Origin: Deltaproteobacteria bacterium
GTDB lineage: Bacteria > Myxococcota > Myxococcia > Myxococcales > Anaeromyxobacteraceae
DNA length: 64,000 nucleotides
Assembly (NCBI GenBank): GCA_016214955.1
Contig: JACRMN010000023.1
Location: 429,300-493,299 of the forward strand
Direction of reading: 5' to 3'
This document shows, piece by piece, positions 51,511 through 60,673 of this stretch (position 1 is the stretch's first letter; each line of letters opens with the position of its first letter). Both the position numbers and the translations under genes were made by a program. The notes beneath the pieces were generated by a model. It was not told the origin of the DNA, did not search any database, and was given only the letters and a program-made list of their open reading frames with translations.

Positions 51511-52980
51511 ATGGGCCCGCTCACGGAAGCCGCACGAGGTGCACTGGCGGCGCGGATGGCCGACGTCGTCGGGCGGGCCCACGTGGTCTCGGAGCCGTCC
51601 GAGCTCCTGGTGTACGAGTGCGACGGCCTCACCCACGGCAGGACGCGGCCGGCGCTGGTGGTTCTGCCCGGCTCCACCGCCGAGGTGGCCGAGGTGGTGA
51701 AGGCGGCCCGGGCGGCGGGCGCGCCCATCGTGCCCCGCGGCGCCGGCACCGGCCTCTCCGGCGGCGCGCGGCCGGTGCCGGGGTGCGTGGTGGTCTCGCT
51801 GGCCCGGATGACCCGGATCCTGGGCGTGGACCTGGAGAACGGCACCGTCCGCGTCGAGCCCGGCGTCATCAACCTCGACGTCACCCGGGCGGTGGCCGGC
51901 GCCGGCTGGTACTACGCCCCCGACCCCTCGTCGCAGGGTGTGTGCACCATCGGCGGCAACGTGGCCGAGAACTCGGGCGGCGCCCACTGCCTCAAGTACG
52001 GCTTCACCACCAACCACGTGCTGGCCGCCCGGCTGGTGCTGGACGACGGCCTGGTCCTCGACGTCGGTGGCACGGCCGCCGACGCGCCCGGCTACGACCT
52101 GCTGGCGCCGCTGGTGGGCAGCGAGGGCATGCTGGGCATCGTCACCGAGGTGACCCTCCGCCTGCTCCGCAAGCCCGAGACCACCCGCACCTTCCTCGCC
52201 ATCTTCCCTTCCTCCGACGAGGCCGGCGACGCCGTCTCCCAGATCATCGCCGCCGGCATCCTCCCGGCCGCCATCGAGATGATGGACTCGCTGGCCATCC
52301 AGGCCGCCAAGGCGGCCACCGGGCTCGACTGGCCCGAGGACTGCGCGCTCCTGCTCATGGACGCCGACGGGCCGGCCCCGGAGGTGGAGCACGTCCACCG
52401 GCGCGCCAGCGAGATCGCCAGGGCCTGCGGCGCCCGCGCGGTGCAGGTGCCGCGCGACGAGGCCGAGCGCCAGCTCATGTGGAAGGGGCGGAAGAGCGCC
52501 TTCGCCGCCGTGGGACGCATCAGCCCCAACTACCTGGTGGAGGACGGCGTCATCCCGCGCTCGGAGATCGCCTCCGTGCTCCGGGAGATCGGCCGCCTGG
52601 CCGCCGAGGCCGGGCTGCGGGTGGCCAACGTCTTCCACGCCGGCGACGGCAACCTCCACCCGCTGGTGCTCTACGACGCCCGCAACCCCGGGGAGGAGGA
52701 GCGCGCCGCGCACCTGGGCGGCGACATCCTCCGGCTCTGCATCCGGGTGGGCGGCTCCATCACCGGCGAGCACGGCGTGGGCGCCGAGAAGGCGGCCTAC
52801 ATGGCGGAGCAGTTCACCCCCGAGGACCTCGACACCATGATGAAGGTCCGCTGCGCCTTCGACGGCGGCGCGCTCTTCAACCCCGGCAAGGTCTTCCCCA
52901 CACCGCGGCTCTGCGGCGAGAAGCCGGGCCCCTACGAGCCTCACCCGGTGGAGCGGGCCGGGCTGGCGGAGCGGTGGTGA
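51511..52980 (+). CDS. glcD: Glycolate oxidase FAD subunit GlcD
   Basis: 489 residues. FAD-binding type 4 (VAO) domain: IVPRGAGTGLSGGARP, GTVRVEPGVINLDVTRAV, IGGNVAENSGGAHCLKYG and LVGSEGMLGIVTEVTLRLL. The C-terminal FAD-oxidase domain has FHAGDGNLHPLVLYD and GEHGVGAEKAAYM. It oxidises glycolate or D-lactate and passes electrons to GlcF. It begins after a strong AGGAGG and overlaps glcE by 4 bases, forming a three-gene operon. D-lactate specificity is an alternative. Confidence 0.88.
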   Translation: MGPLTEAARGALAARMADVVGRAHVVSEPSELLVYECDGLTHGRTRPALVVLPGSTAEVAEVVKAARAAGAPIVPRGAGTGLSGGARPVPGCVVVSLARMTRILGVDLENGTVRVEPGVINLDVTRAVAGAGWYYAPDPSSQGVCTIGGNVAENSGGAHCLKYGFTTNHVLAARLVLDDGLVLDVGGTAADAPGYDLLAPLVGSEGMLGIVTEVTLRLLRKPETTRTFLAIFPSSDEAGDAVSQIIAAGILPAAIEMMDSLAIQAAKAATGLDWPEDCALLLMDADGPAPEVEHVHRRASEIARACGARAVQVPRDEAERQLMWKGRKSAFAAVGRISPNYLVEDGVIPRSEIASVLREIGRLAAEAGLRVANVFHAGDGNLHPLVLYDARNPGEEERAAHLGGDILRLCIRVGGSITGEHGVGAEKAAYMAEQFTPEDLDTMMKVRCAFDGGALFNPGKVFPTPRLCGEKPGPYEPHPVERAGLAERW

Positions 52981-54203
52981 GCGCCCCCCGGCCAGGCAGC
53001 GGCGCCGACGGCATCCTGGGCGTGGAGCCGCGGCTGGTCTTCGAGCCAGCCGGAGAGGCCGAGGCGCGGGAGGCCATGCAGGCCTGTGCCCGCGACCGGC
53101 TGCGGGTGGCCTTCGTGGGCGGCGGCACCGACCTCGGGCTCGGCAACCCGCCCTCGGGGCTCGACGCCGTGATCCGCACCGGCCGCATGGCGCGGGTGCT
53201 GGAGCACGCCCCCCACGACCAGATCGTCCGGGTGGAGGCCGGCATCACCCTCTCGGCGCTGCAGGCCGCGCTCCTGCCCCACCGGCAGCGGCTGGCGCTG
53301 GATCCGCCCTTCCCCGCCCGGGCCACCGCCGGCGGCCTGCTCTGCGCCAACGGCTTCGGCCCGCTGCGCACCGCCCGCGGCTCGGCGCGCGACCTGGTCA
53401 TCGGCGCCACGTTCATCCGCGCCGACGGGGTCCTGGCCCACGGCGGCGGTAAGGTGGTGAAGAACGTGGCCGGCTTCGACCTGCCGCGCCTCCTCTTCGG
53501 CTCGCTGGGCACGCTGGGCCTGGTGACCTCGGTGAACTTCCGGCTCCACCCGCTGCCGGAGGAGGAGGCCACACTCGCCTTCCCGGGGCTCTCGCCCGCG
53601 GCCGTCCGGGGCCTGGTGGGGGACATGCGCCAGGCGCAGCTCGAGCCAGCGGCGGTGGCGGCGATCTGGGCCGGCGGCTCCCTCGACCTGCTGGTGCGCT
53701 TCGAGGGGTTCGGGCCGGGCGTGTCCGGGCAGGTGGAGCGGCTGCTCGCGGTGGCGGGCAAGGCGCGGGCGAGCGGCGGGCGGCTGGCACCGCCGCAGGC
53801 CGCGGCTGCCTGGGCCCGGCAGCAGACGGCCCGCGAGGTCGGCCCCTTCCGCGCCCGGCTGGCGATCCCGCCGGCGTCGCTGGAGGTGGGGACCCGGGCC
53901 CTGGGCACCCTGCTCGCGGCCCTGCCCGGGGGCGCGGCGGTCTGGTACCCGACGCTGGGCCTCGGCTTCGCGGGCGGCGCGCCCTCGGGCGCCGAGGCGG
54001 TGGCCACCGCGGCCGGCGACGCCCGCGGCGCGCTGGCCACGTCGGGCGGCTGGCTGGCGGTCAACGACGCGCCGCCCGAGGTCCGCGCCCGGCTCGACGC
54101 CTGGGGTCCCGCCCCGGCGACGCTGGCGCTGCAGCGCCGCCTCAAGGCCCAGCTCGACCCGGAGGGCCGCCTGGCCCCGGGCCGCTTCGTGGGGGGGATC
54201 TAG
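52977..54203 (+). CDS. glcE: Glycolate oxidase FAD-binding subunit GlcE
   Basis: 408 residues from GTG 52977. FAD-binding type 4 domain: LRVAFVGGGTDLGLGNP, IVRVEAGITLSALQAAL, ATAGGLLCANGFGP and GKVVKNVAGFDLPRLLFGSL. This is the standard layout of the accessory flavoprotein of the glycolate oxidase complex, smaller than GlcD and lacking its large C-terminal catalytic part. It starts inside the glcD stop (GTGA overlap) and ends 2 bases before glcF. Confidence 0.87.
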   Translation: MSAPRPGSGADGILGVEPRLVFEPAGEAEAREAMQACARDRLRVAFVGGGTDLGLGNPPSGLDAVIRTGRMARVLEHAPHDQIVRVEAGITLSALQAALLPHRQRLALDPPFPARATAGGLLCANGFGPLRTARGSARDLVIGATFIRADGVLAHGGGKVVKNVAGFDLPRLLFGSLGTLGLVTSVNFRLHPLPEEEATLAFPGLSPAAVRGLVGDMRQAQLEPAAVAAIWAGGSLDLLVRFEGFGPGVSGQVERLLAVAGKARASGGRLAPPQAAAAWARQQTAREVGPFRARLAIPPASLEVGTRALGTLLAALPGGAAVWYPTLGLGFAGGAPSGAEAVATAAGDARGALATSGGWLAVNDAPPEVRARLDAWGPAPATLALQRRLKAQLDPEGRLAPGRFVGGI

Positions 54204-54205
54204 CC

Positions 54206-55483
54206 GTGCCCGACCGCCGCCCCATCGACGACTGCGTCCACTGCGGCTTCTGCCTGCCGGTGTGCCCCACCTACTTCTCCTGGGCCTCGGAGATGGACTC
54301 GCCCCGCGGCCGCGTCGACCTGGCGCGGGCGCTGGCCGACGGCCAGGTGGCGCTCTCGCCCACCACCGTGGCCCATCTGGATCGCTGCCTGGGCTGCCTC
54401 GCCTGCCAGCCGGCCTGCCCCTCGGGCGTGCGCTACGGCCTCATCATCGAGGAGGCCCGCGCCCGGGTGGAGGACTCGAACGTCCGGCCCGCCGGCGACA
54501 GGCTCTTCCGCGCCTTCCTCTTCTCCCTCTTCCCCTACCCCGCCCGGCTCCGCGCCGTCGCCGCCTTCCTGTGGCTCTACCGCGTCACCGGCCTGCAGTG
54601 GCTGGTGCGGGAGAGCGGCCTGCTGCGCCTGCTCTCGGCGCGCCTGGCGGCCCTGGAGGCGCTGGCGCCGCCGGTCACCTGGCACCACCTCACCGCCTCC
54701 CTGCCCGCGCGCGTTCCCGCCGAGGGGACGCGCCGCGCGCGCGTCGGCCTGCTGGGCGGCTGCGTCCAGCGGGTCTTCTTCCCCGGAGTGAACGAGGCCA
54801 CGCTGCGGGTGCTGGCGGCCGAGGGCATCGAGGTGGTGGTGCCCCCCGGGCAGGGCTGCTGCGGCGCGCTCTCGGCCCACGCCGGGCGCCCTGCCGAGGC
54901 GGCTCGGCTGGCCCGCGACCTGCTCGAGCGGTTCGAGGGGCTGGAGCTGGACGCGGTGGTCACCAACGCCGCCGGCTGCGGCTCGCACCTCAAGGACCTG
55001 GGCTCCCATTTCCCCGGCGACCCGGCCCTGGCGGCGCGGGCCCGGGCCTTCTCGGCCAAGGTGCGCGACGTCAGCGAGCTGCTGGCGGCCATGCCGCCGG
55101 TGGCGCCGCGCGGCGCCCAGGCCTGCCGTGTCGCCTACCACTCGGCCTGCCACCTGGGCCACGCCCAGGGGATCACGCGGCAGCCGCGCGAGCTCCTGCA
55201 GGGCATCCCCGGCCTCACGCTGGTGGAGCTGGCGCGGGGAGAGGAGTGCTGCGGCTCGGCCGGCATCTACAACCTGGTGGAGCCGGAGGCCGCCGAGGAG
55301 ATCGGGCGCCGCAAGGCCGACGCCGTCGTGGCCGCGGCCGCGCCGATCCTGGCCGCCGCCAACCCCGGCTGCGCCCTGCACATCCAGCGCATGCTCCGCG
55401 AGCGCGGCGCGGCGGTGCAGGCCGCCCACCCCATCGAGCTCCTCGACGCCTCGCTGCGCGCTGCTCGGCCGCGCGGCGGCTGA
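54206..55483 (+). CDS. glcF: Glycolate oxidase iron-sulfur subunit GlcF
   Basis: 425 residues from GTG 54206. Two N-terminal [4Fe-4S] motifs, CVHCGFCLPVCPTY and CLGCLACQPACPSG, are followed by two CCG domains: GCVQRVFFPGVNEAT with GQGCCGALSAHAG, and ACHLGHAQG with ECCGSAGIYN. It accepts electrons from the flavin subunits and reduces the quinone pool. Its order after glcD and glcE completes the operon. Confidence 0.9.
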   Translation: MPDRRPIDDCVHCGFCLPVCPTYFSWASEMDSPRGRVDLARALADGQVALSPTTVAHLDRCLGCLACQPACPSGVRYGLIIEEARARVEDSNVRPAGDRLFRAFLFSLFPYPARLRAVAAFLWLYRVTGLQWLVRESGLLRLLSARLAALEALAPPVTWHHLTASLPARVPAEGTRRARVGLLGGCVQRVFFPGVNEATLRVLAAEGIEVVVPPGQGCCGALSAHAGRPAEAARLARDLLERFEGLELDAVVTNAAGCGSHLKDLGSHFPGDPALAARARAFSAKVRDVSELLAAMPPVAPRGAQACRVAYHSACHLGHAQGITRQPRELLQGIPGLTLVELARGEECCGSAGIYNLVEPEAAEEIGRRKADAVVAAAAPILAAANPGCALHIQRMLRERGAAVQAAHPIELLDASLRAARPRGG

Positions 55484-55720
55484 CGCCCGCGGGCGAGGCC
55501 CCCGCACCCACACCCGCCACGGCCGGGGGAGCCCCGCCGGGCCGCTGCCCCGGCGCCCCGCTCCGCCGCTCCACCGCAGCGGATGTGCCCGTAAAAGGGG
55601 ACTTCCCACCGTGAACGACCGACTTGTCACACCCGGCCTCGCGTGGTTCTCTCCTCACCTGCGAACCAGATGGGGACCGGGCGACCACGCGGAGTCGGCC
55701 GGCCGAGGCAGGTGACCAAC
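55484..55720. other. Intergenic region after glcF
   Basis: 237 bases with no convincing gene. It includes a relatively AT-rich patch, ccgtaaaaggggac near 55590, that may carry the promoter of the hemerythrin gene. A ribosome-binding AGGTGA precedes GTG 55721. Confidence 0.4.
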
Positions 55721-56161
55721 GTGCGCATGCCACCCGAACTCGTCCTGGGCTACGAAGAGATCGATACCCAGCACAGGGGCATCCTCGAGGCCATGGAGCG
55801 GGCCGCCGCCGCGGCGCGGGCGGGCGACCTCCCCGGGACCCGCGCCGCCGTCGCCGCGCTGGGAGACGTGCTGGTGGGCCACTTCTCCGCGGAGGAGGGG
55901 TTCATGGCCGAGAGCCTGTTCCCCGACCGGGGCCGGCACAAGGCCGCCCACGACCTCTTCATGCAGGACTTCGCCCAGCTCGGCCGCGAGCTCTCGGGCG
56001 GGCTCAGCGACCTGGTGGTGCAGTGGGTCGCCACGCGCGTTCCGGAGTGGGTCAAGTTCCACATCCGCGTGAACGACTCGGCCCTGGCCACCTACCTCTC
56101 CTCGAAGCGCTACCGCCCGGCTGCCTACTCGGTCCGCAGCGCCAAGCCCCAGGCATCGTGA
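55721..56161 (+). CDS. Hemerythrin-like oxygen/iron-binding protein
   Basis: 146 residues from GTG 55721 (ATG 55727 is a near alternative). Four-helix bundle with the di-iron ligand pattern: DTQHRGILEAM, VGHFSAEEGFMAE, HKAAHDLFMQDF and KFHIRVNDSALATYL. These hold the five His plus Glu and Asp expected for a bacteriohemerythrin. The likely role is oxygen binding, transport or sensing in a microaerophilic or anaerobic cell. A longer frame from 55643 adds residues with no motif. It is followed, after an unknown gene, by a second hemerythrin. Confidence 0.85.
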   Translation: MRMPPELVLGYEEIDTQHRGILEAMERAAAAARAGDLPGTRAAVAALGDVLVGHFSAEEGFMAESLFPDRGRHKAAHDLFMQDFAQLGRELSGGLSDLVVQWVATRVPEWVKFHIRVNDSALATYLSSKRYRPAAYSVRSAKPQAS

Positions 56162-56235
56162 GGCTGGTCCTCGCCGTCCGCGGCTTCGGCTGAGGACCGG
56201 TGCAGGGCCTCGGCTGAGGCACCGTCCTCGCGCCC

Positions 56236-56820
56236 GTGCTGGCGCGCCTCGAAGCCCTCCCCGGTGTCTGCGGAGCCCGCGCCGACGCCTCGGGCAGCTA
56301 CCTGCTCGTCGACATCGCGGCCGGGGCCGACGCAGCCAGCGCCGAGGCGGCGGTGCTGCAGGCGCTCGGAGGCAAGGGGAGGAGGCTCCCGGACGCCGAG
56401 GCCGAGGCCCAGCTCGCCGGGCTGCCGCACGGCGACCCCTGGTTCTCGGCCGCCGAGGCCCCCGGCCTCTCCTACCTCGAGGCGCGCGTCCTCTCGTCCC
56501 GCGTCTCCGCCGAGGCAGGGCGCGCGCTCCGGCTGGCTGCGGTCGCGGTGGAGCGGCTGCGCGAGGCCACGCGGCTGGAGCTCTTCCTGGCGGTGGAGCA
56601 GGTCCACAGGGAGGGTGGCCGAAGCTCCAGCGGCTGGTTCTACGAGGCCTGGCCGCGGGTGGCGGCGCGCATCGCGGAGCGGTTCCCGGGCGGGCTCCCC
56701 CCGGCCTCGCCCGGCGCCCTCGGCGAGGCGCTCCGGGCCCTCTTCCCGGCAGCCGCGGACCCTGCCGGCGCCGCGCCGCCCTCTGCTAGACTGCGCCGCC
56801 ACGGGGAGGAGACGCCATGA
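56236..56820 (+). CDS. Unknown protein between two hemerythrins, ferredoxin-like N-terminal domain possible
   Basis: 194 residues from GTG 56236. The N-terminal ~60 residues have the strand-helix pattern of a heavy-metal-associated fold (LEALPGVCGARADASGSYLL, then VDIAAGADAASAEAAVLQAL) but lack the CxxC metal site. The remainder is helical, Ala/Arg/Glu-rich, with WFYEAWPRVAARIAERFPG. I do not recognise a family. Its last 4 bases overlap the ATG of the second hemerythrin, so it is probably translated together with it. A di-iron assembly or sensing partner is only a guess. Confidence 0.55.
   Translation: MLARLEALPGVCGARADASGSYLLVDIAAGADAASAEAAVLQALGGKGRRLPDAEAEAQLAGLPHGDPWFSAAEAPGLSYLEARVLSSRVSAEAGRALRLAAVAVERLREATRLELFLAVEQVHREGGRSSSGWFYEAWPRVAARIAERFPGGLPPASPGALGEALRALFPAAADPAGAAPPSARLRRHGEETP
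56787..56792 (+). promoter_or_regulatory. Candidate -10 box (TAGACT) before the second hemerythrin
   Basis: TAGACT lies inside the end of the unknown gene, 24 bases before ATG 56817. GGGGAGGAG just before the start is a strong ribosome-binding site. An internal promoter for the second hemerythrin is possible; no clear -35 is seen. Confidence 0.3.
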
Positions 56821-57257
56821 GACCGCGCGCCTGGGACGAGGGCATCAGCACCGGCATATCCACCGTCGACGCCGAGCACCGGCTGCAGGTCACGCTGGTC
56901 AACGCGCTGGAGCAGGTGCTGCGCCAGGGCACCGACAGGGCGCTGGCCGACCGGACCGTGGCCCAGCTCGTGGACTTCTCCACCGTCCACTTCCACAGCG
57001 AGGAGCTGATGATGCGGCTCTACGCCTACCCGCAGCTCGACGCCCACGCCCTGGAGCACGGACGCCTGCTGGATCAGGTCGCCGAGATCCGGCGGCGCGT
57101 CGAGGCGGCCACCTTCGCCGACGCCCTGGCCCAGATCGACGCCCTGCGGGTGTGGCTCACCACCCACGTGAGGACGATGGACCACGGGTTCGCGCTCTGG
57201 TGCGCGCGTCACGGCATCCGCCCCGACCCGGAGGGCGGGCCCCAGGGCCGCATCTAG
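56817..57257 (+). CDS. Hemerythrin-like protein (second copy)
   Basis: 146 residues. Di-iron pattern: TVDAEHRLQVTL, HFHSEELMMRLY, HALEHGRLLDQV and THVRTMDHGFALW. The spacing matches bacteriohemerythrins (about 130-140 residues). It shares little sequence with the copy at 55721 apart from the ligands, so the two are not a recent duplication. It is coupled to the unknown gene by a 4-base overlap and convergent with the DUF1992 gene, with 7 bases between the stops. Confidence 0.87.
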   Translation: MRPRAWDEGISTGISTVDAEHRLQVTLVNALEQVLRQGTDRALADRTVAQLVDFSTVHFHSEELMMRLYAYPQLDAHALEHGRLLDQVAEIRRRVEAATFADALAQIDALRVWLTTHVRTMDHGFALWCARHGIRPDPEGGPQGRI

Positions 57258-57264
57258 CGCTCGT

Positions 57265-57660
57265 TCAGCGCCGCCGCGCCCGCCAGCGGGCCACCACCGC
57301 CTCGACGTCGAGAGGCCCCACGCTGGTGGGGGGCCCGGCGATGGTGGTGCGGTTCACCTTGCGGATGCGCGCGTCCAGCTCCTGGAGCCGCTCCCGCACC
57401 CGCCGCTCGTCGGCGAGGGCGTCGAGCGACTCGAGCACCCGGTCCACCTCGCGGCGGATCTCCAGCGCCTCGGGCAGGACGTCGAGCCGCTCGGCCCTGA
57501 GCTTGCGCTTGATCCACCAGGCCTCCTCCTCGGGGTGGAGGGGCGGCAGGGGCTTCCCGGCGCCGGAGAGCCGGTCGAAGGCGCCCTCCTCCTGGGCCTC
57601 CCGGATCTGGCGCTCCACGAAGCTCTCATGGGTCTCGCCGCTCTTCTTGCCGCCGGACAT
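57265..57660 (-). CDS. DUF1992 / DnaJ-C28-like domain protein
   Basis: 131 residues from ATG 57660. Core VERQIREAQEEGAFDRLSGA followed by GKPLPPL is the hallmark of DUF1992 (the conserved domain of DnaJ homologue subfamily C member 28), with a later RKVNRTTIAGPPTS. There is no J domain. Bacterial members of this length are common and of unknown function. It lies between the second hemerythrin and the glutamate dehydrogenase, on the latter's strand. Confidence 0.82.
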   Translation of the reverse strand: MSGGKKSGETHESFVERQIREAQEEGAFDRLSGAGKPLPPLHPEEEAWWIKRKLRAERLDVLPEALEIRREVDRVLESLDALADERRVRERLQELDARIRKVNRTTIAGPPTSVGPLDVEAVVARWRARRR

Positions 57661-57724
57661 CCCCCGTCTCCTGTCGCGCCGGCGGCCCGGACGCAACCTC
57701 CGGCCGGGCCCGCCCCCGCGCGCT

Positions 57725-60673
57725 CTAGGCGAAGTGGCGCTGGAGGTGCAGCCGCACCGTGTCCTCGAACTCCGCCTCGTGGTCGCCCCGGTACACCATC
57801 GAGGAGCCGATCTCGGCGGCCAGGATGGCGGAGCGGTACTTGGGGGGCAGCCGGTTGATGCGCTTGCGGAACCTGGCGCCCTGCAGGAGCGCCGGGAGGT
57901 GGGAGAGGATGGCCCGCCGGAAGGGCTCCTGCAGGCACAGCTCGGGGCGCGACTGGAAGAAGCGGAAGAGCCGGGCGTAGTTGGCGTTGATCTCGGTGGA
58001 GACGGCGTCGGAGATCTCGGTCATGAGCCGCCCGGTCTCCTGGCGGCGGCGCAGGATGAGGTGGGCCTCGTCGGCGGCCCGCTTCTCCAGGATGGCCAGC
58101 ACCCCGGCCACGTAGCGCTTCTTGTTCCCGAGGAACTCCTCCTCGCTGAGCAGCAGGTTGGCGATGATCTCGTAGCTGGAGGAGATGACGCCGCACTTGT
58201 TGGCGGAGGCGTCGCGCATCACCAGGACGCCCTTCTTCTGCAGCTCCACCCGGGCCGCCGGGGTGATGAAGGAGTTGGCCCCCTCGATGATGGCCCGGGC
58301 CGACGGGGTCCCGTCCTCCCGCAGGAAGCGCTGCCAGTTGTCCTTGTCGATGGTCTCGGGCCGCCCGCCGCCGGGGATGAAGAGGTCGGCCTCCACCGTG
58401 AAGGGCAGCGACCCGAACTCACGCGAGAACTCGTCGAGCGAGATCCACTCCTCCTGGAGCCGCTTGCCGCCGCGGGTCACCTTGCGGAAGAGCTCGCGCA
58501 GCCCGTCCTTCCGGCTCCCGGTGCGGAAGAGCATGAAGCCGCCCGGGTGCAGGGCGCGCGGGTCGAAGGCGTCCAGGTCCTTCTGCAGCAGGATGGCGCG
58601 CAGCGCGTCGTGGCTGGCCCCCTCGGGATCGAAGAGGGCGGCGGTGCCGTCGAGGATCAGCTTGAGCTGCACCTTGGGGAAACGGCGCAGCAGGATGGCC
58701 ATGGCGTTGCCGGCCACGTCGCCGTTGGGGCCGCCCGTGAGCTTCACGCTGAAGGGGCGCCGGCGCATGTCGACGCCCAGCTCCTTCATGGTGATCTCGG
58801 CGAACTTCACCACGCCGGTGGAGGTGACGGCGTACTCCTTGTGGTTGATGCCCACCCGCTTCGACGACATGACGCCGATGCCCAGGATGTAGCCGCGGGC
58901 CCGGGAGATCGCGGCGATCTCCTCGATCATGTCGTCGTGCATGTTCTCGTCGGGGCCGAGCTCGATGGGCTCGTCCTCGCGGTAGTAGTCGACCACCGCC
59001 GGGTGGCTGGCCACGCCGTCCCGGGTGACGTAGATGTCGAGGAAGGCGCCGATGATGCCGCGCTGCAGCTTGTGGAGCCGCAGGGTCTCCTGGTTGCGCT
59101 CCTCCTTCTCCAGCTGCGAGGCGTCCATCAGCAGCACCAGCTTGGAGCCGCCCTCGTAGATGTCCTTGTTCTTGAAGTGCTGGGTGTGGGCCAGCACGAA
59201 GTTCTCGCGGAACAGGGTCGAGGCGTTGGTGAGGAAGTCGTCGTCGGTGCGGCAGATGACGGTGCGCCAGCCGCCGCGGGCGATGTCGGAGAAGCCCACG
59301 TGGAAGCCGAAGCCGTACCGCGTGTAGAAGAAGGTGATGCGGAAGGGCGTGGCCTGGGGCAGGTCGGAGGTGAACGCCGGCCCGAGGTCGGCCAGGTAGG
59401 CGGGGTCGAGCCGGAAGGAGAAGGCCTGCTTCTCCTTGACGAAGAAGTTGGTCTTCAGGGTGTGGCGGATGAAGGCCAGCGTGCACCGGAAGACGCCGCG
59501 GCGGATGTCGTCCAGGTGCTTGTGGCCGGTGTTGTAGTCGCGCACCGCGCGCTCGGCCTCGGCCAGCTCCCGGGCGTAGACCCGCTCGCGGTTCTGCAGG
59601 CCGGGGTCGAAGCGGGTGCGGAACAGCTTCACCAGCTGCGACACCATCCGCGGGTTGGCCTGGAAGGCGTTGCGCACCTCCTCCCAGTCGAACTTGTCGG
59701 GCTGGGCGTGGCCCAGGTTGGTGTGCGCGAAGGCCACGAAGGCGCGCACCAGCGAGGCGTCCTCGCCGCTCATGAGCCCGGTGGTCACCAGCTCCCGGTA
59801 CTCGGGGGCGCTGGCCGCCAGGATCTCGGTGTTGAAGAGCTCGCGCTCCAGCTGGGTGTGCAGCGGCGAGCCGGTGAGCAGCTGCCCGCCCCTGCGGGGC
59901 CGGACGTAGAAGGCGTTGAGGGCGTAGGGCTGGTCGCCGGTGGAGACCTCGAGCACGTAGGCGCGGGCCACTCCGAGGTCGAGGCGGTTGAGCACCTCCA
60001 TCATCTGCGCCAGGTAGCGGCGGTGCGGCGGCGTGGCCACGCCGAAGGAGACCCGCGTCTCGTTGGAGCCGTCCTGCATGGGCTCGACGTCGAGGTACAG
60101 GCCGCCGGAGCGGCGGGTGAGCTGGAGCAGGCGCGCGGCCTGGGCCACGCGCCGCGGCGGCGCCACCCGGGCGTAGCTGGCGTTGTTTGCCCAGATGATG
60201 GCCAGCAGGGCGTCCAGCTCGGCCATGTCGAAGTCGCGGTAGTCCTTGCGCATGGCGGCGGCCACCGCCTCGCGCACCTCGGCAGGCACCTGCACGCCCT
60301 GGCGCAGGGCGGCGGCCATCTCGCCGTCGGGCCTGCAGTCGAACTCCAGGCGCTGCAGCTCCAGCGTCTCCGCCATGCCCGGGATCGGCTCGGTGGAGTG
60401 GGCGAACATGGCGTAGGAGATGGCCCGGTCGCCGACGCGCGCGGTCAGGCTCCTGTAGAGCGAGCCCGGCTGGTTGCGGGTGGCGAGGATCAGGACCTTG
60501 GGCCTGTCGGCGAGGATGAGGGTGTCGTTGGCCTTCAGGGTGTCGAGCTCGCGCTCCAGGATGGCGACCGCCTCGGGCTCGTCCTGCAGGGCGGCGAACA
60601 CGTACGGAGCGATCGCCTTGTGCAGCCACTCCCGCGTCTCCCGGTTCCGGCGCTCCACCATCGGCTTGGCCAT
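57725..60673 (-). CDS. gdhB: NAD-dependent glutamate dehydrogenase, large type
   Basis: 982 residues from ATG 60673, with GGGAGA upstream. The N-terminal regulatory half has no recognised motif. The catalytic part has KLTGGPNGDVAGNAMAIL (NAD-binding region), DIARGGWRTVICR, EADLFIPGGGRPETI and GANSFITPAARVEL, as expected for the Glu/Leu/Phe/Val dehydrogenase superfamily. The length is well under the ~1600 of the 180-kDa class and close to the ~115-kDa class. It deaminates glutamate to 2-oxoglutarate. A longer start reaching 61648 was rejected, since it only mirrors the cytochrome gene. The gene symbol is tentative. Confidence 0.82.
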   Translation of the reverse strand: MAKPMVERRNRETREWLHKAIAPYVFAALQDEPEAVAILERELDTLKANDTLILADRPKVLILATRNQPGSLYRSLTARVGDRAISYAMFAHSTEPIPGMAETLELQRLEFDCRPDGEMAAALRQGVQVPAEVREAVAAAMRKDYRDFDMAELDALLAIIWANNASYARVAPPRRVAQAARLLQLTRRSGGLYLDVEPMQDGSNETRVSFGVATPPHRRYLAQMMEVLNRLDLGVARAYVLEVSTGDQPYALNAFYVRPRRGGQLLTGSPLHTQLERELFNTEILAASAPEYRELVTTGLMSGEDASLVRAFVAFAHTNLGHAQPDKFDWEEVRNAFQANPRMVSQLVKLFRTRFDPGLQNRERVYARELAEAERAVRDYNTGHKHLDDIRRGVFRCTLAFIRHTLKTNFFVKEKQAFSFRLDPAYLADLGPAFTSDLPQATPFRITFFYTRYGFGFHVGFSDIARGGWRTVICRTDDDFLTNASTLFRENFVLAHTQHFKNKDIYEGGSKLVLLMDASQLEKEERNQETLRLHKLQRGIIGAFLDIYVTRDGVASHPAVVDYYREDEPIELGPDENMHDDMIEEIAAISRARGYILGIGVMSSKRVGINHKEYAVTSTGVVKFAEITMKELGVDMRRRPFSVKLTGGPNGDVAGNAMAILLRRFPKVQLKLILDGTAALFDPEGASHDALRAILLQKDLDAFDPRALHPGGFMLFRTGSRKDGLRELFRKVTRGGKRLQEEWISLDEFSREFGSLPFTVEADLFIPGGGRPETIDKDNWQRFLREDGTPSARAIIEGANSFITPAARVELQKKGVLVMRDASANKCGVISSSYEIIANLLLSEEEFLGNKKRYVAGVLAILEKRAADEAHLILRRRQETGRLMTEISDAVSTEINANYARLFRFFQSRPELCLQEPFRRAILSHLPALLQGARFRKRINRLPPKYRSAILAAEIGSSMVYRGDHEAEFEDTVRLHLQRHFA

